A DNA stretch of 64,000 nucleotides from Heterocephalus glaber (lineage: Eukaryota > Chordata > Mammalia > Rodentia > Bathyergidae), in the NCBI RefSeq assembly GCF_000247695.1, contig NW_004624781.1, positions 11,576,632 through 11,640,631 on the forward strand, given 5' to 3'. The notes beneath the pieces were generated by a model. That model had not been told where the DNA came from. It ran no database searches and saw only the letters and a program-made list of their open reading frames with translations. Of the stretch, positions 11,701 through 24,200 are shown piece by piece (within the stretch, counting starts at the first letter, position 1; each line of letters begins with the position of its first letter). Both the position numbers and the translations under genes were made by a program.

Positions 11701-14700
11701 GAGAGAAAAGTATCCTATGGAGGAGCACAGAGGAGAATATTGGGGAACAGCTGTCTTGATTGTGTTGGCAGTTGTAAAATTAAATGCCCATGTCAAAACT
11801 CAAACTACTTTTCCCTAAAAAGAGTAAATTTTACCATATGTAAATTATGTTTTAATTTTTTTAAATTCTAATGAGATCTTCTAGTTTGCCGCAGTAAAAT
11901 CAGAAAATACATTAAAAGAGAGGGTACCCAATGTGTCCTTACTGTAGTGCTAGTTGATAAATCACTGCTAATGTAAAATAAACACTGCAGTAATTTTTAT
12001 GCCATGAGGCATGGAGCAGTATTAGCTCTGAACATATAATGCATGTTTTCTTTCTTTGCGTTTGTGATGCCTAAGTCAAACATGGTGACAGGCAACAGTT
12101 TCTGATGGTGTTTTTTATTTTTTTTTTTTCAAGTACTGAAGTCTGCAATTATACTATGGTTCTAATGCATGCATTATGTATAAGAGGACAAAATTTTGTT
12201 AGATTTATCCAGTGAAATGGCAATTTGACCTTGGGATAATCCAGAAAAGAAGACAACAAAGAAAATCTGATAATATCACTTATCTTGCGTGCAGATGATT
12301 ACTTAATGATAGGCAACTGTCAGACGTGGATGGCTTAGCAGCTCGTGTCCTTGGAAGCAGGAAGACCTACCCTGTGATTTTTTTTGAGCGCCTTACTTTT
12401 TGTTTATAATGGCTTTGCCACATAAACTCTTTCATATTTCAAGGAGCAAGGATGTGGTATTCCAATCACCCTTACATCCTAGTTTAGGAAAGTTCATTTT
12501 GCCATACCTGTGCCTAACCTTCAGAAGAATGGAAAGTTGGGCTTTCTGAGACTATTGTTGTACTTAAGTTTTTATAAGAAATTCAACAAGCTTATCAACA
12601 ATTCCTTAGTTCTGTGCGCCATGTGTACACAAACAGGTCCCTCTGTCCCCTTGTGTCCTGCTGTTCAGAAAATTACTTTATATTATAGAAGACGTGTTGT
12701 CAAAACATCTCAGGCTATGTATGGCCTATGTTTTGGTACAGAGAACGAAATTATGCTTCACTCTAGGTGCTGCATAAATGGCAGTGATAATTCAATGTGC
12801 ATTGAAAATTAAACGGTTCTCCTTAAGATTATTATGCTATCAAAGCCATTTGTAGGTGATTAAAGAAAATGAGATGCCACATGGCATGACATAAGTGGCA
12901 GGAATTTTCCATAAAGGGGCAGCAGTGATACAAATTTCAAATGTGAAAATAGCAGAGATCTTTATTTTGTGCTTTTTCTGTAGAATAGTATGAACTCCAA
13001 CTTCTCAATTTTACATTTTTGACAGATTGGTTCTTTGGTTTGGGATCTTTTAGAAATGCAAATATTGGCTTTTGTGTTGTTGAGTTTTCTTACAATCCTA
13101 ATATTCCATATCAGTAACCCTAACCCTAAAATCTAAAGGAAAAAAACCTCCCCTTGAGTTAATTTAATGTGTAGCAACTGTTTCTTAAATATACACATAG
13201 CAACATTGTTTTCAAAGAGGTTAATTACAACCATGAACAGTATGTTTCTTCATTAGTAGTAATTAAATAATTTACTAAATTATGTAATAATTTATAATGA
13301 CACATGCTAACCCTGTTTTACTACAAGAGCTAGTGATAAAAAAATTTCTCGTACCCATGCTGCTAACCCATAGATGTTATTTGAGTGGTAATTTTTGATT
13401 CATGGAGAAGCCAGGCTGGTTTTTTCAAAATACTTAGTAGTGCTGACTGTAAGGAAAAATTTTATAATACTTGAGTTGTAGCATAAGAGTTAAGTGTCTA
13501 CCCTAGAGTCAGTTTACCTGGATTTATTTGTTTGTTTGTTTGTTTGTATGATTCCACAGTTATCTAGCCTTGTGCCCTTAGACAAATCACCTATATCTCT
13601 GTACCCTCATTTCCTCATCTGTAAAATGTGAGTCATAAAAGTGCAGAATGTTGTTAGATAAATGGAACTTTAAAAGAGCAGAAAGTCACTGCCACAGAGG
13701 AACCCCCAAGAAGAGATGGTTAACCAGTAGGAGAGCGTGAAGCAGCAACAGCAGCAGTATTGAATAATGATTGGAAATCCGTTTTGATTTCAGAAAATTA
13801 CCTTTTGCGACACACGGCTAAACTGGCTACGAAAAATCCAATGTGAATTTTGGAGCTTCTGGACAGAATGGTTGATTTAATCTATCTCCATCTTATAAAA
13901 CATAAGAGTTTTTAATTCGAGGGAAGAGTGGTAATTATTTTTTAAATGTGAGTCTAACACACTTAGAAGACTTCAACATTTTAAAATGAAAATACGTAGT
14001 CAAGTCTGCTCTTGTTTTAGTGCTCACAACACACTTCCAACATGCAGGACTGGACATAAATAATAGATGGAGTTTTGGGAGCAGAGAATAGACTTCTGAT
14101 CAGATGCTGTCAGCCCAGGTAAATCCCATCCTATAAGCTGGAGCTTAAATGTGAGCAGCAAAACTACTATTGACATGCGGCACAACTGTCTGAAATGTCA
14201 ATAGTTATAAAATGAGTATTTCATAATGCAGAATAATTGATTACTTTGCTTGACTGAACAGGAACATATTTTCTCTGTGAAAGCAAAGGAATGCCAGCGT
14301 TTGCTCCTGGAATCCTCCTAGCTGCGGGATGTGGGTTTCCCGGTGAAGCCTACGTTACTCTGCAGTCTTGATCATGCATGACAAAAAAATAGGGGGAACC
14401 ATCTGTAATTGCTTATCTTTTCTCCATTATTTGGAAATGTTTTTAAGATCATTCTTTAAAAAAAAATATGACCTATGTCAGCAGCGTCTATATTGATAGA
14501 AGCATCTCAGAGAATTTCAGCACTCAAACAACATTCAGTTTATCTTGTTCATCCCCAAATGCTCTGCTTAGCTTTTCACTCTGACTAAATAACAACCATT
14601 TCCAGTTGTATTCCTCCTTGGTGTGCCCTGACATGGAACTCTTTTGCTCTATGTGTTTTATTAAGTGTCATTTAACTTTATGACTATCAAGCCAACTATT

Positions 14701-15034
14701 AAGTCTTACAATAAGACTACGAAACAGGCAAGGTGCAAAAAGGATTTATTTTCTAAAGCACAGTTCCCTTCTCTGCCCTCAGAATTGTTTCCCCAGAAAT
14801 CATTCTGTGAATATATATACTTTGAAGCATCCTGTTCTAGGTACTTTGAGGGAAGACAGCAGAAATAGCTACAACCTACATTTTGGGCTTTCTTCTCTCC
14901 TCATCTGTGTGTATTTTATGCTTCGTTACAAGTTTTCCTTCAGTGCAAAATGCCTTCTCTAGCTCTGGCCTCTTCCCTGTGTTCTGTGTCCCTTCACACA
15001 GGCCCTCCTTTGCCATTTCTGTTCTATAGGATTT
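11701..15034. other. AT-rich unique intron
   Basis: No gene is seen. Apart from the MIR with its TTTG run at 13470-13690, it is largely free of recognisable repeats, so parts may be conserved noncoding sequence, but I cannot show that. A 15-bp TAACCCTAACCCTAA word lies at 13115-13129. Confidence 0.5.
13470..13690 (-). mobile_element. MIR SINE with TTTG insertion
   Basis: It contains GCCTTGTGCCCTTAGACAAA and CATTTCCTCATCTGTAAAAT, the MIR core in the opposite orientation. A (TTTG)n run interrupts it at 13527-13547. Confidence 0.75.
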
Positions 15035-15330
15035 GAGGTGGCCTCTGAGGTGTAGCTCAGATGCTGTCTCCTTCATGAAGTCTTCCTTGCAAAGCTGAAA
15101 GCAGACCTTGCACCAAAGAACTTCTCTTATTCTTGACTTACGTTGCTCTGTATTTCTGGAACACTTAGAATGTGTGTCGCGTGTTCTGTCTTGCATTGTG
15201 AATTGCATCCATTTTCCGGCTAGATTATCGCAGGCCCCTTGAAGGACAGACTGCTGTCTTGATCTTTCCCTCCCCTCTGCATGTCCCAGCCTGGTGAGAT
15301 GTGCACAGAAGGTGGTTAGCCACTGCTCAT
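15035..15330 (+). mobile_element. L2 LINE 3' end
   Basis: CTCCTTCATGAAGTCTTCCT, then CTTATTCTTGACTTACGTTG, and CCCCTTGAAGGACAGACTGC, the diagnostic order of the L2 3' end. Confidence 0.8.
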
Positions 15331-15669
15331 TGGATGGCAGCTTTCTCTCTTACAGGAAAAGAGACCTCGAAAGCCCACAAGGCCTCTTAGGCCTATGGGT
15401 AATTTAATTTTATTCATCTTTTATCCTCAGTACTTAGCAAGTGCTTAATAAAGACGACTTGCTTTACACACATAGAGTTCCCAAATTGTACAAAGTTTAG
15501 CAAAAGTGCATCTGAAAGTGACCTCGACCCATTTTTTATGAAGGCTCGGTATTGATACCAGGCATGGGCTCTCAGTGTATCACCGTCAGGGCCGGTGGGG
15601 ATGGCGCTAACAGCCCTGCTTATAATCCCTACGAAGAGATAACCACCCGTCCTTTTAAAATATTGTTTG

Positions 15670-15810
15670 ATTTAATCCTCCCAGTAGCCCTGCAAGACTC
15701 TGCTGTTCTGACACCTGTGCTGAGGTAGATCTGCCTAAGGTCACTCAGCTATTGAGTGGCATGGAGACTGGTTTTGCTCCCGACTTTGTCTCTTGTACCA
15801 TGATGTTCAG
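15670..15810 (+). mobile_element. MIR SINE
   Basis: TTTAATCCTCCCAGTAGCCC, CTGCCTAAGGTCACTCAGCT and ATTGAGTGGCATGGAGACTG in MIR order. Confidence 0.75.
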
Positions 15811-16584
15811 TGAAACAGAGACAGCTCCTCAGAGAAGTGACTAGACTTGGCACAGCACAGAGAAAGGATGGGGGTGAGCCCTCAAAGCAGATGGGAGGCG
15901 ATCCTGGGAGTGAGGGGCCTGATGTCCTGAGAGGCCAGATGATTTGCCCATGGTGATGCGGAAAGCTGCCAGTGACAAGTGTGAAACTGGAGCCCAGGAT
16001 TTCAGGTTCTGATTACATTTGTATTTCCTGTAATCCCTTAATTGAAAACCAATCATTTCCTGAATAGCCTGTTTCCCTGCCAGCCCTAGGCATGGGGTGA
16101 GGACAACCCTGGAGCACAGAGGGATGGAGGCCCCTCCTGCCCCAGGCCTGTATCTGTTTGCATGTTCCCTTGCCAGGTGTCTGTGTAGACAGGCACCGGC
16201 TGCCCACCTGTCCTGAGGCAGGTGCCTACCTCTGTATGCCTTGTGAACTTTACCCTTTTCCTCCTTGTGATGGTTATAAAGCATGTGCCAGTCCTCTGAG
16301 TTTCCTAATAGGTGCGTGTAATACTAGGTGTCAGAAATCCCAGAGTCCCTGGGCCACTGTCTCCATCCAGCCAAACCTTTTATCTCCAACATTCAATTCC
16401 ACCCATAGCCACACTAAGGATTTGCAGCTGTCTATCAACCATGGGGGGCAAATGCTATGGCGACACCTTTTCAATAGACAGCCAGGTTCTGTGCTCCTTC
16501 AGGAGCGAGCGTGCTCTCTCTGGGAACTGACCCGGGTAGGGTTTCAGAGCAGAGGTCAGCTGAGGAGGGAGATGCTTCAGTCCA

Positions 16585-16665
16585 GGGCTGCTGTCTTCTT
16601 CCAGCTCCATTTCCCAGCACAGTGCCAGGCACACAATAGGTACTCAGTAAGTGTGGCTGATTATG
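16585..16665 (+). mobile_element. L2/MIR-type fragment
   Basis: CCCAGCACAGTGCCAGGCAC followed by ACAATAGGTACTCAGTAAGT is the common end motif of L2/MIR3 elements. Confidence 0.5.
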
Positions 16666-16867
16666 AGAAATATGTGTGTGAGCATGCACAGGTGTGTGTA
16701 AAACTGAACATGTATCTTGCCACCAAACTACAGTTGATTTCACTTTATTCCATGGGCCCTGGATATTTAACTTCATATTTGTTTCAAAATCATGAATAAG
16801 ATTGACCAACCATACCAATAGCCTCATTTCCCTCCCCCTCAACACTCATAAATAAGGGGTCTCTCTC

Positions 16868-16894
16868 CCTCTCCTCTCCTCTCCTCTCCTCTCT
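16868..16894. repeat. (CTCTC)n pentanucleotide repeat
   Basis: About five CTCTC units inside a CT-rich stretch. Confidence 0.85.
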
Positions 16895-19800
16895 CGCCTT
16901 TGATTTCTGTGTCTTACCAGTATTATTCCATTCATAAATATTCTCCTGAGACACTGGCTCCTGCGATCTTTGTAGGAAGTTTGTATCTTCTCTTAGCTCT
17001 CCAAGTGGTCTTGTTTAGGATGAACTCACCAGGTCTGACCTTGTTGGATTCATAAGTAGCCTGGTACCCTGGCTCTATTTCGGCCAGAATGATCTTATAA
17101 AGATCACCGAGTGGGGGTGGTAAGGACTCAGCTGAACCAAGCTCCGTAGACTCACAATAACCTTTCACTGATCCTTTTCTTGTTCAGTTAAAAAGAAATT
17201 AATTCACTTAGCAAACTGCCACACACCCAGGAGAGAGAGGGCCATGGTGAAGGGAACCAAAATACTCTCTCACATGCACCAGAGATCTTTGAAATCATCT
17301 TCCTCCTACGAGCCACTTGCACACGTGGGATAAGTTTGTCCCTCCACTGGTTGGACATTCTCCCCAACAGCACTGTATGTGGGATTTGTGGTGGTAGACC
17401 TTAAGATCAGGCCCTGTGTAGTGACAACCTAAGTACACTCTCAGAAAGTGTCATTTCTTTATTTAACCTCTCAAGATTGGCACCATTTGTTGACATTACT
17501 TAAATCTAAACACCTGCAGACATGTGCCAGGCGTTTCTTGTGAGTGTTCTGGAGCAATCTGGTGTAGAAGTATCTTTCTACTTCCCACTAAATGGCAGTT
17601 CCAATGTGAAACCAGCATACAGGGACACCATGTGGGGCTGCAGCCATCTCTTGGGGACTCCAAGATGGATCGCATGTGTTTATAAGTACGTTCCATGCTT
17701 TCTTTTTCAGAGATTACCCAACAGAAACATTTGAGTTGGGATTATTATATAACATACATCGTTTGTAATAGAGTTTTTGTTGTGTTTAATTATCTTCATG
17801 TAAGCAATATTCTTTTCAGAATGCTTGGTACAAAGAAAAAGATGTTGCTTAGCCCTAATTTCCCCCCATAGTAGGCACTTCAGAGGGGTCTGTTTAATAA
17901 AATACAAGCAGTTATTCCTACATACGTATTGTATTTCAATGTTGTATTCTATTTCTGTGGTATTGTTTTTTAATATATGGTGGGTTACAAAATCTGTATT
18001 GAAATGTATCATTTATGACTCCAGTTTGGTATTAGTGAAGGCAAATGTGGATCTTTTCATTCTTGGCTTACTTGGTTGGCAGGAGACTTATAATTCCATA
18101 GCAAATTTGTATTTCAAGTGGTTTTTTAAAAATACAGCCTCTCATTTTTACTTTCAAAGTTTCACGAGAGCTTTGTGTTAATAGAAAGAACAATAATATA
18201 CCCTGGGTTAAAAGCTGAAGACATATAATAGAGGCATGTATTACAAATAGCATCTAGCCACACAGGAAGGTTAGGACTTCATATCTGAAATTCTGTTGCT
18301 TGTTAGTTGTAGGATGCGAATGAAATACGTTTCTAAAGAGCAAGGTCAATATTACATTATCCTGGAAATGTCTTTGTTGAATAAAAGTGCAAATATTTCA
18401 AATAAGTATTATGAGATTATATTTCTATTGGGGACATTTCTATAGGAAGAATGATTCTACCACTTGTAATTGCAGGAGCATTTGTCACGATACATGACTT
18501 TCCTCATTACCAATTTCATTTGAAATGGTCTGGAAATAAATATGAATTGCCAGTGATGTAAGACTATTTACCTTGGACTCATGTCTGACAGGCAGGCTGG
18601 AGGGAATGGATTTGGTTATTTTCAAGGCATTATTTTCTACAGCAGGATACTGTTTTAAAGTAACATTGTGCATGCTCAGAGGTGTGTATCCAGCTTCATT
18701 GTCATATGAAGAATATGACATGGGATCTGGGACATTTCTTCATCCTTTGACTATTTAAAGGAAAGAACATCATACCAAGGACCTACTAACAGGCTAGGGT
18801 GGTGTTATCCTTCCTCCTCCTAGTTGTTAGCACAAGGGAAATCAAGAACCAAACCTACATGAGGGTGTCCTGTAACTGAGGGGCGTTGCCTTAGTGGGAG
18901 ACATAGTTGCATCATGAGAACGTGGCGTGATTTAATTTCACAACTGTAAACATTACAGTAGGTATGGCTGATTCACTTGAAACTCTTGTCCACTTCGCTA
19001 TGGCTGGACAGCTGAGTTAACATGGGTAGGTCTTGGCTTCACACTTAAAATTTCTTTTCTTTGTTTCTTTTTTTTGTGGTTTTATTTGGAGAAATTTCTA
19101 AAGAAAAAGATTTTATTAGGATGAATGTATCTGAAATCAAACTTTTTTTTTTTTTAAAGCCACAGCTTGACTGAAAGACAGTGAACTTTTCTGACCTTAT
19201 AAATCAGAGAACTCTGTAAATGCTTGGAAAACTTAATTTTGCCTTGAAAGGGGGGTTGGAGGGCAGGGAGGGTATGAATCTTTGTTTTCCGCCATGCTGA
19301 TTGTCTGCATGTGTTTTAAATTACGGCCCTACTTAGGGACAAGGGCGACTCAGTTGTATGGAAAAAGAAATGCTGGAATTGTTATTTAATCATGAATGCA
19401 ACAATGATTAGCCATTTAATATTTTAAATTGTAAATGGAAAAATAGACCAACAGAAAAGAACAATTTAAAAATCACGAAAGAACAGCAGTAGGTAGCAAA
19501 CTTAGCTTTTGAACATTTTCTTTTTCTGTTATGCTCAATACTGAAGAACCACTTGCCAAAGTTTTAAATAATGCAGACTCTGGCTAAGTGGCATCTGAAA
19601 TTCATCATAAAGAGATTCCATCTGTAATATAACGATGTGATTTACGTTCCCATAAGTCCAGAAAAAAGAATTAAGCTTCAAAGTTTGGAGACTGTTAAGT
19701 CTTGGTTAAAAGTTACAATTCGCAAAGTTGACCTTTAGAGACTTTTTCTTTTTTTCTGTCCACAAGGCAATGTCTCATCTTTAGGGTATGAAAAATACAG

Positions 19801-20500
19801 CCTTTTCCACTTGTAGATGGGATCTCTGGAGAGAACGCTGGATGTGACAAGCCGACTATAGTGGCTCTAGCTGGCTGGCAGCTGGAGTTCCTTTAGGAAA
19901 TCTTCGTTCAGTGTTCGCTCTTTGCAGGTACGGGTGGTCCTGGACGCGGGCCGGAGACGGATAAAACTGGGACTTTAGAGGCTGCCCAGCCGGGGCTGTA
20001 GCGGCCTTGAGGGTGGAGTCCCTGGGCCCCGGCAGGGTCTCCCCGAGGGACCCAGGGAGCTTCCTCCTCTCCGAGACCGGGCCCCCGGGGCTCCCTTCTC
20101 CACCCGCTGGTGGGAGCTGCGCCGCTGCAGGAGACGTGGACACCCAGGAAACTGAGGGAGACTGCACGCTCCCGCCTGCCACCAAAGCCCCTCTCCGCCA
20201 GCCGACGGGCGCGGGCCCCGGAGAGGGGAGCGTGGGGTGGGTCGGGTGCGCGCGTCCGGCCCGCGTAGCCGGGGGACAGCGAAGACCCTCGTTCCGAGGG
20301 GCCCATGCGGCTGCTGGTGACCGGGAGGGCGTGGAGCGGGCCGGGGCTGGGCCGGGGAGCGGGGTGGGCCAACTCCCGCTGCGCTCTGCTCACCTGCCCA
20401 CGGGGGCGGAGCGGGGCGAGGGACGCGCCTGCCTCAGCCTCCGCCCCCGCCCGCCCGGGAGGAAGCGGAGGGGCGCGGTGTAAACAGAACGGCGGCCGTG

Positions 20501-20653
20501 ATGTCAGCCGGTCACATGGAGCCTCTTATGGCTCGGGATGGCTCTCGGCGGGCGGGCAGCTGCGGCGGCGGCGGCTGGGGCGCGGCGGCGGCCGAAGGGC
20601 TCCGGGGTCGGACCATCCGCTGTCCTGCGCTCTCCGCACCGCGGCTTGAATGA
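20501..20653 (+). CDS. Upstream ORF in RORalpha4 leader, 50 codons, ATGA overlap with main start
   Basis: Three in-frame ATGs (20501, 20516, 20528) open one reading frame that ends at TGA 20651-20653. That stop overlaps the RORalpha4 start codon (20650-20652) as ATGA. From the first ATG the peptide is 50 residues (from the third, 41), rich in Gly, Ala and Arg from a GGC/GCG run. The first ATG has G at -3; the other two have C at -3 but G at +4. Whether all three are in the mRNA depends on the unknown transcription start. If they are, ribosomes finishing this frame would stop exactly on the RORA start, an arrangement compatible with reinitiation. I know of no function for the peptide itself. 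Confidence 0.45.
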   Translation: MSAGHMEPLMARDGSRRAGSCGGGGWGAAAAEGLRGRTIRCPALSAPRLE

Positions 20654-20680
20654 TGTATTTTGTGATCGCAGCGATGAAAG
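20538..20680 (+). CDS. Second upstream ORF overlapping the RORalpha4 start, strong Kozak context
   Basis: The ATG at 20538 has G at -3 and G at +4, the best initiation context in the leader. Its frame differs from both the main ORF and the 50-codon upstream ORF. It stays open for 47 codons plus two bases to the splice donor, passing over the RORalpha4 start. In genomic DNA it would stop at TGA 20682-20684. In spliced RNA it would continue into the next exon; if that exon begins as I remember for RORA (CTCAAATTGA), it would stop after three more codons. Ribosomes using this ATG would bypass the main start, so it should lower RORalpha4 translation. This is inference from sequence only. Confidence 0.4.
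20650..20680 (+). CDS. RORA: RORA (RORalpha4 isoform) first coding exon, partial CDS
   Basis: Ten codons read MMYFVIAAMK, the isoform-specific N-terminus of RORalpha4 as I know it, followed by one extra base (G) and a donor GTGAGC at 20681. The exon therefore ends in phase 1, as needed to join the common exon that begins Ala/Ser-Gln-Ile-Glu and opens the DNA-binding domain. An in-frame TGA at 20647-20649 directly precedes the ATG, so this reading cannot extend upstream within the exon. The first ATG has a poor context (T at -3); the second, at 20653, has A at -3. RORalpha is a nuclear receptor that binds AGGTCA half-sites with an A/T-rich 5' flank, usually as a monomer. It activates clock genes such as BMAL1 against REV-ERB and is needed for Purkinje-cell development. 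The rest of the protein (zinc fingers, hinge, ligand-binding domain) is not in this window. Confidence 0.92.
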
Positions 20681-21270
20681 GTGAGCGAGCGCCCGCGGGC
20701 CGGGCCGGGCCGGGCCGGGCGGGGGCGCGAGGAGGAGGGGGCGCCGAGCCGAGTCCAGCGCAGCGCAGCGCAGCACACGGTCGCCGGGCTGGGCCTGCGC
20801 CGCACCCCCGCTCCCGCTGCTGCCCGCCCGGGCTCCCTGGAAAGTTCGCCCGGCTGGCGTCGCCGTGGCCCGCAGAGGGAGGGAGGGCAGGGCTCCGGCC
20901 CGGCCTGCGCGGGAGGCGGCCGCCCCGTCTCCCCGGGGCCGTCTCGCTCCCGGCCTTCTGCCCGCCCGGACGCGCGGCTGTGGGCAGCGACCGGTGCTCG
21001 CGGGCCCCCGGCCGGCCGGGCCGCAGGGACGTCGCTCCCGCGCTGCCAGATGCGCAGAGAGAGCCGGGCCGCCGGGAAGTTTCCGAGGCGAAAGCAAAGT
21101 TTGGAGGCTGCGGGAGTGGTCAGGCCCCGCGCCGGAGAAGCAGCCCGAGCCGCTCCAGGCCTGGCCGCCGCCGGGGGATCCGGGATCCGGGCCGGGACGC
21201 CAGGCGCGGTGAGCGTTTGCCCGGTCGGAGTTTTGTTGCAATCCGGGATGAAGGCCACCAGTTCGCTATC

Positions 21271-24200
21271 TGCACCGGGTTTACATTCGGATCACCGAGC
21301 TTTGCCTTTCTTCACTAGAGATTGGATGGCATCTCTTTTATTAATTATTAACAGGCTGAAACGTACCGGGCGCTAAGATGAGCTGCTTGAGACGCAATTT
21401 TCTTATACGATGTGTCCACCAAGGCTCCTTTTGCCTTTTCCCCCTGTGGCTTACAGCAAACGAGACTTGATCATTTTAGAATACGCAGCTAATGGCAAAA
21501 GAGAGATCCATGCTCTGAAGCACGTAAAATCATTTGGGAAGAAAAAAAAAATGTTAAGATTTCTTACCGACTTCTTACGTAAAAGAAATCTCCCTTCCTC
21601 CCCCTAAAAACTTTCATGCAACTCCTGTGCTTTATTAAGCCTGTACGCATAAAATGACTTCAAATAGTTTTTTTCTTCCATTTCCCCCTAAATTATGAAA
21701 TACATTTTGCTCCTGGGGAGGTGTCCATGCGAGTCCTTACCCATTTTATTTAGTGTCATTTGTGTTGGTTGGGAGGAAGAATGAGTCAGGAACATTTTAG
21801 ACTGCCTTCCCCCCAATGAAGAGTGACACGAAGGAAGGTATGTTTTAATAATCTAACTTGGATGTTTCCTAGTACATAGGCTTTTGTTTTTGTAGTTTCT
21901 AGTACAAGTTGGAGTTGTAGTACACACTGTCCCTTACTAATGGAATCATGAGTCTCGCACGTTCCCCCTCCCCAAAAGCTGTCTGCCACACATTTGTCTT
22001 GGGGTGACCTCTGACTGCCATAAAATAATAGCTCCATGCTACTGAGTTTTGAGAAAAGTAGCTCAGAAGTTCTGGTGATGCAGTTTTTCTCTGAGCTCAG
22101 CTGGGGGTGGGGGGATAGGAGAATGAATCTGGACAATTGGAATATTTCATTCCCAGTATCTCACATCCTGCGTCTTGAAGGGATTATCTTGCTTTGGTGC
22201 CGATTTTAACTGAAGAAAACAGTTTGTGGGAAAACGAGCCATGCTGTAAATGTTTCCATATCAGATTTAAGAGGAAAAAAAACCTGTCCCAGAATCGTAT
22301 TAAATACTTCCCTACTGCCTCTCAGTTTTACGATTTAAATTGGTTCCATGTATAAGAGAGTCTGTATAATTAGATTTTCTGTGTAAAGCAGAAACACTTT
22401 TCCGTAGGTTTTCAGTATGTGGAGAAGAGAGTACAAGTGTCCATAAAAGAAGTATTCTCTTCGTTGGCTGATGTTGTTTAAACATCAGTCTATCAGACCT
22501 TTTGAACTCTCCCAAGAAGAAAATCCTTCCTCTGGGTTAGTTGTCTAATGAGTTTAGGCTTAAAGTGGTTTCATGCTTAGAAGTAATAAATCTTCATTTG
22601 AGCAATTCTAGCCTCATCCTTCAGTTCTGTTTTTGTTTAATTAAGGACAAAGTTCCACTACCATTTGGACTGCTTTGGACAGAGGCAATGCAGCATTTCG
22701 AGTGAGGGGAGCCTTGGCCAAGTGTCACTGGCTAGGAGACCACATGGCAGTGCAGGGCTTCATGCTGTTCACAGGCCACAACCCTCTGCCGCGTGTGGGG
22801 CTCACCCTGTGTTCCTGGGAATGGAGTCTGAGAGCGGAGCGAGGAGGGGCCTAACTCACGTCCACTTGTGAGGCCCCCAACTACTTTGAAAATATCCCAT
22901 TTGGTGACGAGTTTTATGTCCAGCCCTCATACATAGAGCTTTGTGATTTTGAAGAACTTGGCCTTCCTTTTTCCATGTGCAGTTTGAATTCATCCCTAGT
23001 CTCATTTTAAGCGCCCCTTCTAAGAGCTTTCTCTGAGTCTCCCTTCGCTGGGATGTTTGTCCCATATTAGGGAGACGTGAAAAGTGGAGTTGAAAGAGGC
23101 TGATGGCTGGGTCCTAGGAGAAAACCCAAATGACTCCTACTGCCGAGAGGAGTCAGTGCTGGGCCAGGAAGGGAGGATCGGTTCTTTTCAAGACAGAGAG
23201 GTCTGAATGTGCCGTGCATGATGGAGGGTGAGCCTGAACCCTCTATGAAGCACAAGATCTTTTAAAGTCTGGTTCTCACAGCGACCTCATGATTGCACGT
23301 ATTTCAGTCATATCCCCTGAGGTGCTAAGAAGCGGGCAGGTGCTTCAGTAGAGCACCTTGCTGCCCACTTGAATTGAGACCCTCATACTGTCATTTCTTT
23401 AATGCTAGACAGGTATAAAATCTCTAAACTGAAATTGTCCTTTGAAAAACAAATGCATACAATGTGATTTAAATCTTGATTTTTAAATACCTAGTAGATA
23501 CTCTTGTAAATATATTAATAGTTCTCTAGACTCCTGTTTCTCCCATCTTTCCCTCCCAGCCTAGTGAATCACAATAAAAATGGATGAGATCAGCAAATAG
23601 ATAATTGCATAGCACCTGCTGTAGTCCCCAGCCGCTTTGTAATTTGCTCAGGGGTTCCTAAGAAAATATCTACAAATGACATTTACTGGGGAAAAAAGTT
23701 GATGGATGAATAGATAGATCTGTGAAGGAATTCACAGATGGAATTTAGTTTTCTGAAAAAGATCTTGCATTGTTTTAGTACTCAATAAAGTTCCTTGTAT
23801 GGGATCTGTATACAAATCTAGGAAGACTTTGTAATAGAAATATATTCTGCATACTTCATGGTTATTGACAGTGTTTATTAATAAGCAATCAAGGCTACCT
23901 TAATGTATATGTTTAATATGTAGTAATTTGAAAAACGTAAGTAGACACATGGAGTCAGCATCTATACTAGTCTTCTTTACTTTAAAAAAAATGCGGTGGG
24001 GATATATGTACCAGTGGCAAGTTGGGTGTGAATTGACATTGGGTACTGTTTCAGAGTCCACACACTGGCCCTTTGAGGAATGAATAATGACGACTCTTCC
24101 TCTATCTAGTCACTCCACTGAAGATCCCTCATTTCTGCCCTGGCCTTTCAGCTCGTGGATGGAGAGATTTATAGTCAGAACTCTTTTATCCATTGGTATC

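Larger units (their letters stand above)
15811..19899. other. AT-rich unique intron upstream of the CpG island
   Basis: No gene seen. Contains the L2/MIR end at 16585 and the CTCTC repeat. From 16900 to 19900 hardly any repeats are recognisable, which is compatible with regulatory constraint next to the promoter. Confidence 0.5.
1..20500 (+). other. RORA: Inferred intron of longer RORA isoforms
   Basis: RORalpha1, 2 and 3 start upstream of RORalpha4 in known mammals, so the first 20 kb should be their intron. I looked for the N-terminal exons of RORalpha2/3 as I remember them and did not find them. No ORF here resembles a known protein. The sequence is AT-rich, with the repeats and the promoter-like patch listed separately. 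Confidence 0.6.
19900..21270 (+). promoter_or_regulatory. RORA: CpG island and promoter of RORalpha4
   Basis: About 1.4 kb of very GC- and CpG-rich sequence surrounds the RORalpha4 start, in sharp contrast to the AT-rich DNA on both sides. Elements visible upstream of the start include GC boxes at 20402-20410 and in the C-rich run 20441-20460, a CRE-like TGATGTCA at 20499-20506, a TCACATG E-box-like site at 20512-20518, and an ACGTG core (the hypoxia-element core) at 20134-20138. No clear TATA box is seen, as is usual for CpG-island promoters. The transcription start cannot be placed from sequence alone. A GGGCC/CCGGG-rich short repeat at about 20698-20722 lies just inside the intron. The RORalpha4 promoter is known to respond to hypoxia and Sp1; linking that to these particular sites is inference. 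Confidence 0.85.

Noticed and set aside
13115..13129. TAACCCTAACCCTAA telomere-like word
   Set aside because: Only about two and a half units; too short to be an interstitial telomeric tract.
15841..16845. Several overlapping ORFs of 124-213 codons on both strands
   Set aside because: They cross each other and an L2/MIR fragment, and none shows a known domain or codon-like pattern.
20504..21258. Two antisense ORFs of 245 and 248 codons across the CpG island
   Set aside because: GC-rich DNA has few stop codons. The products are Pro/Arg/Ala-rich with no recognisable domain, and they lie over a known promoter and exon on the other strand.
20650..21318. RORalpha4 ATG read straight through into the intron as a 222-codon protein
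   Set aside because: The GTGAGC donor at 20681 and the known isoform sequence show the coding exon ends after ten codons plus one base. The rest is GC-rich intron.
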